The notes beneath the pieces are model-generated. The model was not told the origin of the DNA. It saw nothing but the letters and a program-made list of their open reading frames with translations, and did not search any database. Shown here piece after piece: positions 12,001 through 17,599 of a stretch of DNA of 64,000 nucleotides. The stretch is from Verrucomicrobiales bacterium (GTDB taxonomy: Bacteria > Verrucomicrobiota > Verrucomicrobiia > Verrucomicrobiales > DEV007). The position numbers and the translations under genes were made by a program. The stretch lies in the NCBI GenBank assembly GCA_029213065.1, contig JARGPH010000026.1, positions 25,880 through 89,879 of the forward strand, given 5' to 3'. Every line of letters starts with the position of its first letter. Within the stretch, counting starts at the first letter, position 1.

Positions 12001-13130
12001 ACATTTCCGCCACCCGAGAACCCACTGGCATCGATTTCACTCCCGGATGCCATATTGATCTCACGTCCCTCTGCAATGACACTCCCCCCGAGTCCGGTCT
12101 CACTGGAAACATCCACCTTGCCGCCAAGCGCAAGGTCTTCTGTAGCAGAAATACGGACATCTCCTCCGGAAGCCTTGATACTCCCGTCGACTTTCGCGTA
12201 AGCAGCCTCAATCAACACACTCGCGGAATTGCCCGCCCGTGGTGCCGTAGCCTTGATCGAACCGCTGTTTGAAGCACTGCCACCGGCACCATTCAAAAAG
12301 ACACGACCACCGGAGTTTGACGAACCGGTCGCGCGAATTGAACCCTTATTATTGATCGCGAGAGCATACATGTTGCCATGTGCTTTCAGTTCGACCGCAG
12401 CGCCCTCAATCGTTCCGTCGTTGAGAATTCCGGTGCCGCTCACACCGCTTCCGGCTGCACGGACAAAAATACGTTCACCACCCGCGTCAGCGGCAGCTTT
12501 GAGCAGAACTTCCTCGCCCGCAGCGAGCCCCACGGTTCCGCTCGCGGTAATTGATCCGCTGTTAGTCACCGTTTTTCCGATCAGAAACACATCTCCCCCG
12601 ACGGCATTGATTCGTCCCATATTGGTGACCCCTTCCCCGGCTCCATTGAACACCATATCACCACCGGCGAGGAACTCGCCATTGCTGATATCCAGAGTCG
12701 AAAGGGCAAGGCCATGAACGTCGATTGTGCCACCTGCACCGATCAAAATGCCATTAGGATTGATCACAAAGACGTTCCCGTTCGCCTGCAGAGCGCCGTG
12801 AATCGCTGTCGGATCTCCGCCCGTGACCCGGTTGAGAACCGCCGCATTCGAACCCGGTTGAATGAACTGCGTAAGCTCTCCGGCATCGATCGAAAAAGAT
12901 GCCCAGTCAATAATCGCCTGATTGGAAGCCTGATTGATCTGCAAATTGCCTCCCGCGCCTGTGCCGATTGCGACATCGCCATGAACGACAACCCCACCCG
13001 ATGGATTCGCCAGGACCGGACTCGTCATTGCCAGACCGGGGATGAGGAAGCCGGTGATGAGCATCTGGACCCGGCGAAGACGGTGAAAATGACCCGAGAG
13101 GCGGCTTTTTCCGTAATTTTGTTTTGTCAT
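1..13130 (-). CDS. Giant two-partner-secretion adhesin with QIGHGG repeats (C-terminus off the left edge)
   Basis: A single reading frame runs from an ATG at 13130 to the left edge without a stop, giving at least 4376 codons. The N-terminus has an extended signal peptide (basic stretch, then a hydrophobic run ending near AMTSPVLA, about residue 39). A TPS secretion domain follows, with NPSGGVVVHG, SFSI and the hallmark NPNGI at about residue 124. An FHA-like stretch with LLLDPDDFVV comes next. From about residue 660 onward the protein is a long array of units carrying a YAQIGHGG-like motif followed by GDI-V-A-G, consistent with a right-handed beta-helix. Four spacer modules (roughly 11140-11900, 6450-7110, 3240-3920, 1465-2110) carry LLAGWNGTG- and IGS-Q--G---GS-like motifs. 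Two modules resembling CBM6/35 lie at about 7905-8493 and 320-893. By family it should be exported through a TpsB outer-membrane porin, which is not in the window. The secretion class is clear; the ligand is unknown. Confidence 0.9.
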   Translation of the reverse strand, partial: MTKQNYGKSRLSGHFHRLRRVQMLITGFLIPGLAMTSPVLANPSGGVVVHGDVAIGTGAGGNLQINQASNQAIIDWASFSIDAGELTQFIQPGSNAAVLNRVTGGDPTAIHGALQANGNVFVINPNGILIGAGGTIDVHGLALSTLDISNGEFLAGGDMVFNGAGEGVTNMGRINAVGGDVFLIGKTVTNSGSITASGTVGLAAGEEVLLKAAADAGGERIFVRAAGSGVSGTGILNDGTIEGAAVELKAHGNMYALAINNKGSIRATGSSNSGGRVFLNGAGGSASNSGSIKATAPRAGNSASVLIEAAYAKVDGSIKASGGDVRISATEDLALGGKVDVSSETGLGGSVIAEGREINMASGSEIDASGFSGGGNVRIGGGFQGNDAEVRNAENLDVAEGSVTIVDVTGDGDAGSAIFWADRNTLFKGEISGQALGAVGNGGFAEVSGKQNLTFEGSVDLGNGMLLLDPDDFVVDASNSGAIETSLNAGTNVVIYTNPADPGTGGTGAGHIRVIDDIETGTDAANNGSLTLLAAQDIYIVRDIRLNSTGGGDLNLVAGWDGTTGFDVGANPTSPATGVGAIDMDTLFFDTTGTYGQNNGSIVIGRDIAGGTAPDGVSVGSRAGSSNAVAYDFSLFGGNLTASTGADSRYAQFGYRASAPGMDPSGAIRVQALNDVVLTANQLTGSSEDNSFAMIGHGGVSSLAQQAMSGDITVEAGNNVDLNGGLDRWNFAQIGHGGRASNSSATEVSLNGKITVDAGNLLSLDAGPGTYSFTRIGLGGLDMRVNASSGGDIDVDAGTITATAGLGAGHLAEVQIGHGGYNAEYVTTGSTTADYSFGGWFGEIDVETTSGGITFKTGTARSNSAQIGHGGGSNTGNHGYDTVGATADALNSKVIVKSAGDITFDGSLSESANRQYGQIGHGGWDADGSHVGDIEVSAVGSITFTAGSVDDAYAMIGNGGNDATGDRAGDINVTAGGNISFIAGDGPDTAAQIGHGGRSSNGLMQGNISVTSTGGEVLVDSSSGGAQSYAQIGHGGYASKGDKGAAGEVIAVTAADDVRVLSGGDAHAYAQIGNGGYDADADSADDAGSIADITVEAGTDGFGSVMLAGSNVKGDAPDSHDNAYTQIGNGGYSATGDHGGDVTVTAADDITMQVGRDQLNYVMIGHGGEAASGLGGGVGHSGAITLVATSGSLNMNGSPVTTNPYHNGYRSSVMVGHGGRAANGNHTGDISVTVGDAVSMAGGLNDENMRQIGHGGYVTTGDLSGSISVTAENDITLSAGTNDYTYARVGHGGRLSNGDYTAAFINVTSNQGSVRVWGGNQNSNGGTTSDGKRAFAQIGLGGMEANGTMDAPITVTARGDIIVKGGGRHYNYAQIGNGGYDSDGDKSGEIHIESTAGRVSVLGADRQINAFAQIGHGGQLIDGDTGGDITIIGTTGVDIIAGENTAQIAGEEAFAQIGHGGLDVVGNKSGFLDVTTDGNLSILAGEANKAFALLGHGGVNSEGYIDGSISAVIGGDLTITGGSGAAAGEEGDFNFAMIGHSLAGAVGGFGGYAGVDGIVIGEGEYYTDTDNWIVLPEGTELLYAPQPSGQTDATYIFSNVRGGAYAQIPYGSPTGATTGSYIEYEFTVDQTGSYRLTPRWSGYNGNSDSMFYDIVELKDGTGNTVADWYEFTSRGSASFDWDTSGGGFEQNSAGDSNQPALWDLVAGTTYTLRATPRESGMGLDAWALQLDGSPTLTGMGPGATFANRSDVSGASDIDITVGGDILITSGAESDSYAAIGHGGSSFAGVGANVQYGTGADGADISVTTSGGRILLDGNAVAGSTADVARRYAVIGHHGVDAGFDAYGDIDVHAGGGSVTLNGGSANDSFAAIGHSGAGDFLDVSADRNGDICVVGANGVTLGSSGSGERSYTQIGHGGHDLTGDFSGAVTVVASSGDVTLDGGTGVAQYAQIGHGGSGANGALSGDIEVAAVAGDLTVTGSNDATNYAMFGHGAGDASSAGTRGGGVQLFAGDVLSAVNGTSDNAFVFHQTAGGLNVPGNYLGGNGFQLIGANGVTLPDSAMGGLSAMITGNIANGPVFVATSYDDGPVTIDAASLATLNDDVNRVIAVGGDITLLSSFQNAGSGDVMLLAGYNGDGTMGGAGSFNAANCEVTMNGSLVADFNNCAADGSRLTIGSSTQGTGLAVGSRTGATSLGADTITLTAGNNLDAFSQIGFFTDGSGAASGAIAIGVGSGGLTMTSGNADGAYTQIGHGGNNTSTDAVSADITISFCEPGDILMEGGDGLAAYTQIGHGGNENVRNGSNVDSDILITGFRNFTMSAGYAAQAYAQVGLGGFSGSGFDGGNIDLSGSGSLQITAGGIDAYGQIGHGGKDQVNGASEDDRINIQMGSFVSLEAGAADGGYAQIGHGGTNSTGESGSFTRSGDITVRAGGADGSGDAIILKAGSGAEAYAQIGLGGSNADSSYTGNIDIDAAGDIELIGGTGARAYSQIGHGGYGAFDATRTVDDAVLEQSGSISLDTTAGGSLNMQGANAKTSGAIDAYTQVGHGGSGSSGDADGMIGINLAGGISAKAGGDASGNDQPDRTYSQIGHGGYDADGRKSGDIEVTTVDAIQIYAGTGEFAYAQLGHGGTGESVGADSGDISITTTGASGALDLRGGHGGDGWNIHSYGQIGHGGRSAHGAKSGDITLSIAAGIGLINGNHDGNYKQIGHGGSGTNAALSGAINVTANGNIDLVGGVNDLTSAQIGHGGSDSEGNINADAIDVVNTSGVNVTSQTGRIMIRGGSYNGDNADGRRAYAQIGSGGFSYGVIGNTIDTSISVNAATGVLIDGGGRDFNYGMIGNGGSLSDGAKLGNIEVTSQNGDISVYASEHHELAFAQIGHGGFRADGTGGGSIHVKALNGSIALRNGGGIDAGTDGGDFYTTTPLNASYSYAQIGHGGAQAGDYDRDGEICVVAINGVSLSSSEEGDRAYTQIGHGGVETDGEFTGDINVVSTTGGVSVSAAGTGSEGQYAQIGHGGLYSDGRMSSNISVVAGSGDTVLQGGSADLSFAMIGNGDGSKTSTGTREGGVHLFSSGQLIGANGAGTESNVFIFHQNANGLLAADYEGGDGYQKVANGGINLAASATVDESTIINGNLGNGTITIVDSSQTDYTIDASNIGNGMVDTPEDFYIMTGGNITMKTSFQNSGAGDVTLLAGWNGTGTQLDGSVEYGDPINFCEPIIKAGGYEVDFTNCETFGNNGKVLTIGSVDQTSRVSGGSAGGTSTFAGAAIRVLGSNDVANAGTQLGFFADGTTDIGGAINVYAKDGGLLLDGGTNGSFAQIGHGGSGSISGALLDAPITITFCADSPAGAIEMLGGSDGAYAQIGHGGPSSGGAVSGNIDINGAGSLTMTSGDAYTQIGHGGDDAGLTSVTNSNIELDVRSFLDLNAGAGTFDYAQIGHVGRNPENTDVLSSNILINTGSDQAYGTGAITLTGGGSNAYAQIGHGGARNDNNSHFATYSGDIMIGKSSSITVEAGTGGDAYAQIGHGGEGGGSDGTSGETPGDLSGNISVATDGLLQITAGSSGDGYAQVGHGGEQSLGVKSGNLKIEAGSIRLSGPGGSDAYTQIGHGGESANGDISGAISILSLGDIDLFAAESNTGAAQIGHGSGAVNSSGSRSGELNIFTAGALSLTDSSKTSALISHQTSDGISAVDYGLLGEDDSSYSVVALGGINMASNSDQKTGAGDVISFAETLGAATGSGDVTIVSGGTSAFEIGSDGTAVNYTGSGDLTILSGGDLTITGSLNNLGTGNIGVLAGWANAGSTAITTPDFSGTGVPEFTPVSLIGTVDGAEFGLNGAALNIGNSNQSTGISLGSKSGTTTVIGDSVNLAGSSLSADGYSQIGFRGDATGSIVVQAGDGGVVLDGGGQSGSFSQIGHGGLGSAASAIDASITTTTTGAVALSGGIGEGAYAQIGNGGTGVNASKDGDVTVTGASLSMHSGGANSYTQIGSGGLMTRGDVESTIRVTTTVGGIALNGGGSDNAFSLIGSGGAFADGQLDGDIIVNSAAGVDVLGGGTAGDAFNGTRNFAQIGHSVQGFFVETIDGIFFVDALDYTTRHASWIEVPNEGASNPAGVYSNATDGDYLHLPNGAGGLAPLTGSAVTYELDITTAGTYRLLPRWVGYDGASDSVFFDVVELKDGAGGAIADYYEFVQGGTGNFNSVPFTTVGGAEQSDGSASGHTAAIFDFNTTGTYTVRITPREDGVAVDSFVLQLTSLPSAFGPEGPALTRDAPGVGGVTGDISVTAVDDINLVAGINSDSYATIGHGGTDRSIGNHASFGTAGDTADITVTSTGGSITLDGGQSAGDNAETIRRYAAIGHHGAEGQFDSYGNIQVDAAGG
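320..893 (-). other. Carbohydrate-binding-like module 2 inside the adhesin
   Basis: About residues 4080-4271 of the adhesin, again directly after a FAQIGHS core, are a diverged copy of module 1. Shared landmarks are the start VDALDYTTRHASWIEVP versus TDTDNWIVLP, the strand TYRLLPRWVGYDG, FDVVELKDGAGG, and the ending DSFVLQL. The units downstream of both modules (YATIGHGG then RRYAAIGHHG) also match, so the whole neighbourhood appears to be a segmental duplication about 7.6 kb apart. Confidence 0.5.
7905..8493 (-). other. Carbohydrate-binding-like module 1 inside the adhesin
   Basis: About residues 1547-1743 of the adhesin depart from the repeat pattern directly after a FAMIGHS core. The segment has a beta-sandwich look: YEFTVDQTGSYRLTPRW, then YDIVELKDGTGN, then TTYTLRATPRESGMGLDAW ending in LQLDG. 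The pattern of 'V---GTY-L--R' strands and a terminal D-W-LQL strand resembles CBM6/CBM35 modules. This assignment is inference from the pattern. A second copy lies at about 320-893. Confidence 0.5.
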
Positions 13131-13162
13131 GGTCCGGGCAAAGAAGAAATGTGATATAACAC

Positions 13163-13185
13163 TTGCCCGGCTGGATACAGGGCAA
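13163..13185. promoter_or_regulatory. Inverted repeat TTGCCC-N11-GGGCAA before the adhesin start
   Basis: Perfect 6-base arms at 13163-13168 and 13180-13185, about 33 bases upstream of the adhesin ATG. It could be a repressor site or a 5'-leader hairpin. The arms are short, so chance is possible. Confidence 0.3.
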
Positions 13186-13438
13186 ACGTTTACTATGTGT
13201 AACTTCGAAGCCTCGTCACTAGCAGAATAATATTAATCGCGCCATTTTTTCTTTGAAACAAAGCTACAATTTCGAAAACGGTCAGGGCGCCAAACATGAG
13301 GATTTCCAACACGCCGTCGCTCCTGGGGACCGCGGGAAAAGGGACGTATTTACGCCGGTCCAGCGACTAAATCCAGCGCACGTTTTGTTCCCGATCGGTC
13401 ACTTTTCACCTCTCTCACATAACTCCATGAAAGGTTGA

Positions 13439-13464
13439 CTACCTGAAATCCTCCTTGCAGGTAG
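13439..13464 (-). terminator. Possible terminator hairpin after the DUF1592 gene
   Basis: Arms CTACCTG and CAGGTAG (7 bp, 12-base loop) lie 14 bases past the stop of the DUF1592 gene in its transcript. Only a short T run follows, so it is weak as an intrinsic terminator. Confidence 0.35.
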
Positions 13465-13477
13465 GTCCGACTATGTA

Positions 13478-16156
13478 TTATCGGGATAAAAAGTAGTCAC
13501 TTAAGACCACTTCGTGAATCATGGTGCGAAGGCCGTATTTATCTACTTTGGTCGCCTTGACGATTTGCTCAACCGCAGGTCGGTCCAGTGCTTCGACGCG
13601 ACGGCCGGTGCCATAGGTGAGAAGACGCTCTGCGAGATGCCGGGTGAAGACGTCCTTACGTTTCATGAGGTAGCCCTTGAACTCCCCTATCCCCGCGAAT
13701 GCCGTCCCGTCAGTGGCTTCCCCCGAAGCATCAATCACGGGACCTTTCCCGGGTTTTCCGTTCTTGTCGGGATACTTCGTTCTCCAGCGGCCGATGGGAT
13801 CGAAGTTCTCCAATGCGAATCCCGGAGGATCAATGCTGACATGGCACGCGGCGCAGGTCTTCATTTCGCGGTGTTTGAGGAGCTGATCGCGAATCGAGGT
13901 GGCCCCTCGCGTATCCGGCTCGAGCTCGGGCACTTCGTCCGGTGGTTTTGGCGGAGGAGAACCCAGGATGTTTTCGAGGATGTAGATTCCCCTCACCACA
14001 GGCGAAGTCTCAATTCCGTTCGCACTCACGGTATGAATCGCGGCCATTCCCAACAATCCTCCCCGGTTTGATTGTCTCAGGCCTACTTTTTGAAAGGTAT
14101 ACCGATCAGCGTCAGGGAATTGCTCCTCAATCCCGTAAAGTTCCGCGAGAGGGTAATTGACCCAGGTGTAGTCACTGCGGAGGTAATTGGTGATGGGCCC
14201 GTTATGGTCGATAAGATCGCGGGTGAAATGCTTCACTTCCTCCTGCATTGCCGTTTCAAGATCATCGTAAAAATACTCCGCTGACAATTGACGGTCAGGT
14301 GGTTGATCACCGAGAGCACGCAAATTCAACCAGCTATCGAGAAAGCCGTCGAGGAAGGCATCCGAGCGTTTGTCATCGAGGAGGCGATCGACTTGTTTGA
14401 GCAACACATCCTTTTGAAGAATCGCCCCGCTGGTTGCCAGCTCCATCAGTTTCGGATCAGGCATTGTTCCCGTGAGAAAATAGGAAAGACGACTCGCGAG
14501 GTCATGCGAGCTGAGAGCGCCCCCTTTTTCAGCCCCCGCTTCGCCGAGATAGAGAAATGACGGCGAACAGAGAATCCCCTTGATCGCATCGAGCGTTGCC
14601 TGCCTCGGTGAATGCCCCGCTGCGATCCGCGCATCGACGAGATCGGTGAACTGTTTCATTTCACGGGATTCAACCGGACGCCGAAAGGCCCGCCTCGCAA
14701 AATCACTGAGAATCCTATCGGTTTTCTCCTCCTTAAATCCCTCCTCACCGAACACGATTTTCTGAGATTCCGGCGGCCATGACTCGAAGTGAGGCCCGCT
14801 CAATTTCACCTCACTGATACGAATGTGTGGCATCTTCCCGTGCTGCAGGACGATCCGCCGTGCCTCGACGATGCTGCCGCCGTGCTTGTCATCGTCCGGC
14901 CAGTCGTCGTTGTACTCGCGGGCAATCCGGCTGAACGCGGTTCGGCAGTTCGCCATCCCGTTGGGAAAGGTGAAACGTGGTTGCTGCCCTTTCTCCAGCC
15001 AGATCTTCATCGTGTACCACTGCGGTTCGCCGTCCTTCAGCGTTACCTCGTCGAGTTGCGGCTCAATTGGCTGCGGGTGATGCAGCTCTCCGACGCTTCC
15101 GGTTCCTGTCACGATACCAAGGCGGTAGGGCTCTGACAGATCCATCTTCAGGATCTTCTTATCGTAGTGGGAGTCACGATGCATGGCCTGAGCGAGCACT
15201 TTCACTTCGTAAACACCATCGGCGTGAACACCTTCTTTGAACTCGTTGATACCGCCATAACCACCTTCGTGATTCGCGGAATTCATCACTTCGTAAAGGC
15301 AGAGAAAGCGATTATTAAAGACCTTTTTGTGTGAGTAACTCATCTCTGCCCCGGGGCGGAAAGAGCCATTAAAGGTCCACTCTTTCACTTCGGGTTGAGA
15401 GACTTGCCCCAGCGCCTTTTCCACGACCTGATCGGCTGCATGAAAGTAGTTATCGAGGAGAAAACCGGAGGTGACGAGAACATCCCCGAGCGTGTCGATA
15501 TGCTCGGCGGTCTGATCGGTGGGAAAAGTGCTCGTCGGGGCAAACGTGTCGACGCGACGGGCAAACAGATCCTCCAACGTGTTCAAATACTCGCGCTCGT
15601 TGAGGCGACGCAGCACAGTCTGGCCACCGGTGCTCTTCAGACTCGCATAGACATCGGCAACCTGGTCTGACAAAGCAGCGACCGCTGCGGCCCGTTCAGA
15701 CTCATCAGGCTGCTCCGCCTTTTTCGGCGGCATGTCACCGAGGTTGAGTGCATCAATGATTTCCTGTACAGCGATGAGCCCTTTCTCATCGGTGATCGGA
15801 AACTCGAGATCGTAAAAATTGCGTTCCCCTTCCTGAGTCAAATCATCGTGACACTCGAGGCAATAGGTCGCAAGAAAGTCTGTTGCGACCTTCGCCTTGT
15901 CTTCGGCCTGAGCATTGATGGAAGATGCGAGAAGCGCGGCAACTAAAAGCACTCCCCATGCAGCGAGCCCTCTTTGGGTGGGGAGAGGCGTCCCTGCCGA
16001 TCCGCGTGGTCCTACCGGAGTCCCGCAATCACCCCAAAGCTTCGCAGCGAAGCGATTTGGAAGCATCCTATTGAATCGGACAAGGCGGCTCATCGGGGAC
16101 GATTCGCCCCACCTTGAACCACTTTTTGCGATCAGATCCAGGCATTGGAGCTTCAT
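13478..16156 (-). CDS. DUF1592/DUF1588/DUF1585 cytochrome-like protein
   Basis: Secreted multi-domain protein of the Planctomycetes/Verrucomicrobia-typical DUF1587-DUF1592-DUF1588-DUF1585 family, 892 residues from the ATG at 16156. That start lies just past the stop of the upstream DUF1552 gene, which argues for translational coupling; the frame stays open further upstream but would overlap that gene. A hydrophobic segment is at about residues 63-80. A haem-type YCLECH motif is at 98-103 and a second CAACH motif lies in the DUF1588 part near KTCAACHVSIDPPGF. RLNEREYLNTLEDLF marks DUF1587, RLSYFLTGTMPD the DUF1592 part, and VDKYGLRTMIHEVVLSDYFL the DUF1585 end. The first ~60 residues, before the hydrophobic segment, are Gly/Pro/Arg-rich and unlike a normal signal region. 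The reaction is not known; these proteins usually pair with DUF1552/DUF1501 partners, and oxidative polysaccharide degradation has been suggested. Confidence 0.88.
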   Translation of the reverse strand: MKLQCLDLIAKSGSRWGESSPMSRLVRFNRMLPNRFAAKLWGDCGTPVGPRGSAGTPLPTQRGLAAWGVLLVAALLASSINAQAEDKAKVATDFLATYCLECHDDLTQEGERNFYDLEFPITDEKGLIAVQEIIDALNLGDMPPKKAEQPDESERAAAVAALSDQVADVYASLKSTGGQTVLRRLNEREYLNTLEDLFARRVDTFAPTSTFPTDQTAEHIDTLGDVLVTSGFLLDNYFHAADQVVEKALGQVSQPEVKEWTFNGSFRPGAEMSYSHKKVFNNRFLCLYEVMNSANHEGGYGGINEFKEGVHADGVYEVKVLAQAMHRDSHYDKKILKMDLSEPYRLGIVTGTGSVGELHHPQPIEPQLDEVTLKDGEPQWYTMKIWLEKGQQPRFTFPNGMANCRTAFSRIAREYNDDWPDDDKHGGSIVEARRIVLQHGKMPHIRISEVKLSGPHFESWPPESQKIVFGEEGFKEEKTDRILSDFARRAFRRPVESREMKQFTDLVDARIAAGHSPRQATLDAIKGILCSPSFLYLGEAGAEKGGALSSHDLASRLSYFLTGTMPDPKLMELATSGAILQKDVLLKQVDRLLDDKRSDAFLDGFLDSWLNLRALGDQPPDRQLSAEYFYDDLETAMQEEVKHFTRDLIDHNGPITNYLRSDYTWVNYPLAELYGIEEQFPDADRYTFQKVGLRQSNRGGLLGMAAIHTVSANGIETSPVVRGIYILENILGSPPPKPPDEVPELEPDTRGATSIRDQLLKHREMKTCAACHVSIDPPGFALENFDPIGRWRTKYPDKNGKPGKGPVIDASGEATDGTAFAGIGEFKGYLMKRKDVFTRHLAERLLTYGTGRRVEALDRPAVEQIVKATKVDKYGLRTMIHEVVLSDYFLSR

Positions 16157-16170
16157 TTCAAAATTTCTGA

Positions 16171-17457
16171 TCAGGCGAACGTTCCCGTGCTCGTTCCGAA
16201 ACTGTCGCGCTCGACTCCAAAGCGATTCAGCACACTCAGGTACAGATTGCACAACGGAACCTTGTGATGATCCATGGGAACGTCCTTGTATTCACCGTGC
16301 TCGAAGCCGCCGCCTGCGAGAATCACCGGAAGATTGGAATTTGAGTGCGAGTTTGCATTGCTCATCCCGCTTCCGAAAAGAACCGAGGTGTGATCCAGTA
16401 AAGAGCCGTCTCCATCCTCTATGCCCTTCAACTTTCCGAGGAACCGTGCGAACTGCTCGAACTGATACTCCTCGAGAACGAGAAGCTGATCGATATTCTC
16501 CTGCTTCTTCCCGTGATGAGACAAGGTGTGATAGCCATTCGTAATCCCGAGGTGCTTAGGCTCAAAATCGCCACCGACTTCGAGGGTCGCGATGCGGGTT
16601 GAATCTGTCTGGAGAGCCAACACCATGAGATCATATAACAGCGGAAGATCTTCCACCATGTTCCGGTTCTCCGGCTGTTCGAACGGGGCCTCCGGCTTCG
16701 GGACCTCGACCCACTGCTCCTTGAGCTGGAGTTGTTTCTCGACTTCGCGAACCGAGGTCAAATACTCATCCAGCTTGTCTCGATCCTCCTGATCGATACG
16801 TTTCTGCAGCGTTTTCGCATTGCCGCTCATGGCATCGAGAATCGAGCCCTGCAAGGCGTGCTTGTCCTTCACCTTTGCCAACTGAGAGGCCGGCTCACCG
16901 ATGAAAAGTCGCTCGAAGAGTTCCTTCGGTCCGGGGATTGGAGGAACCCGAACGCCGCTTCGCGTCCACGAAAGCTGACAGCCGCCGTGAATCCCCGACT
17001 CGGACCCAACCGTGAGGGATGGAAACCGGGTTCGACCCGCGACCGATTCCGCCGCCAGCTGATCGAGGCTGATGTTACCATCTGGACGTCCCTTCGCATC
17101 CATCGTGAGAACCCCCGTCATGAACGAATGCACCGCAAAGTGCCCGCCTTTGACACCGTGATCCAGCCCGCTGTAGAGCGTGAAATCATCGCGGAGTTCC
17201 TCCAGTGGTTTCAGGAGTCTCGTCGATTGGTAATTTTTACCGGGCTTCTCCGGGAAAAGATAAGGCAGCTGGTAGCCAAGAAGATTGCCAATCGCAACCA
17301 TGCGATTCGGAGCCGCCGTCTCTGAGGCCGTAGCCCCCAGTGCCGAACTGCCCCCGAGCGCGTTTGGAAGAAGCGAGTGCAGCGTCGGCAGCGCCAGAGC
17401 GGCGCCCACTGATCGCAGGAAGTATCGCCGCGAAGGAGATGCGAAGGGGGCTTTCAT
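16171..17457 (-). CDS. DUF1552 domain protein with Tat signal
   Basis: 428 residues from the ATG at 17457. A longer frame reaches 17526 but only adds residues before a clear Tat signal (SRRYFLRSVG followed by an Ala/Leu-rich segment), so the inner start is chosen. The body matches DUF1552: YSGLDHGVKGGHFAVHSFMTG, SLDQLAAESV, FPSLTVGSESG, the near-C-terminal FGSGMSNANSHSNSNLPVILAGGG and the DHHKVPLCNLYLSVL ending. DUF1552 is related to DUF1501 and the alkaline-phosphatase/sulfatase fold. It is the first gene of a two-gene unit; the DUF1592 start follows its stop by 14 bases. The enzyme activity is unknown, and export of a folded protein is inferred from the twin-arginine motif. Confidence 0.9.
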   Translation of the reverse strand: MKAPFASPSRRYFLRSVGAALALPTLHSLLPNALGGSSALGATASETAAPNRMVAIGNLLGYQLPYLFPEKPGKNYQSTRLLKPLEELRDDFTLYSGLDHGVKGGHFAVHSFMTGVLTMDAKGRPDGNISLDQLAAESVAGRTRFPSLTVGSESGIHGGCQLSWTRSGVRVPPIPGPKELFERLFIGEPASQLAKVKDKHALQGSILDAMSGNAKTLQKRIDQEDRDKLDEYLTSVREVEKQLQLKEQWVEVPKPEAPFEQPENRNMVEDLPLLYDLMVLALQTDSTRIATLEVGGDFEPKHLGITNGYHTLSHHGKKQENIDQLLVLEEYQFEQFARFLGKLKGIEDGDGSLLDHTSVLFGSGMSNANSHSNSNLPVILAGGGFEHGEYKDVPMDHHKVPLCNLYLSVLNRFGVERDSFGTSTGTFA

Positions 17458-17599
17458 ACCCCATCTATCGCCCCGTTTTCGGAGCCTTGCAACGGCCCCG
17501 ATGACGCCTCCGACGACGCGGAACACCCCGGGGATTTGTGGCGGAGCCCCGCTTTAAAACCAAGTTCTCAGCGGGAGTCCGTTCCGCATCGAGCGCCGA

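Larger units (their letters stand above)
13131..13477. other. Intergenic region upstream of the adhesin
   Basis: 347 bases without a convincing gene. It must hold the adhesin promoter (reading leftward) and the 3' end of the DUF1592 transcript. Two inverted repeats are visible: TTGCCC/GGGCAA at 13163-13185 and CTACCTG/CAGGTAG at 13439-13464. An A/T-rich stretch lies at about 13225-13255. I see no clear -35/-10 pair or Shine-Dalgarno sequence before the adhesin ATG. Confidence 0.6.

Noticed and set aside
16157..16252. An earlier start for the DUF1592 protein at 16252
   Set aside because: It would overlap the DUF1552 stop region by about 80 bases and adds unrelated residues. The ATG at 16156 lies just past that stop.
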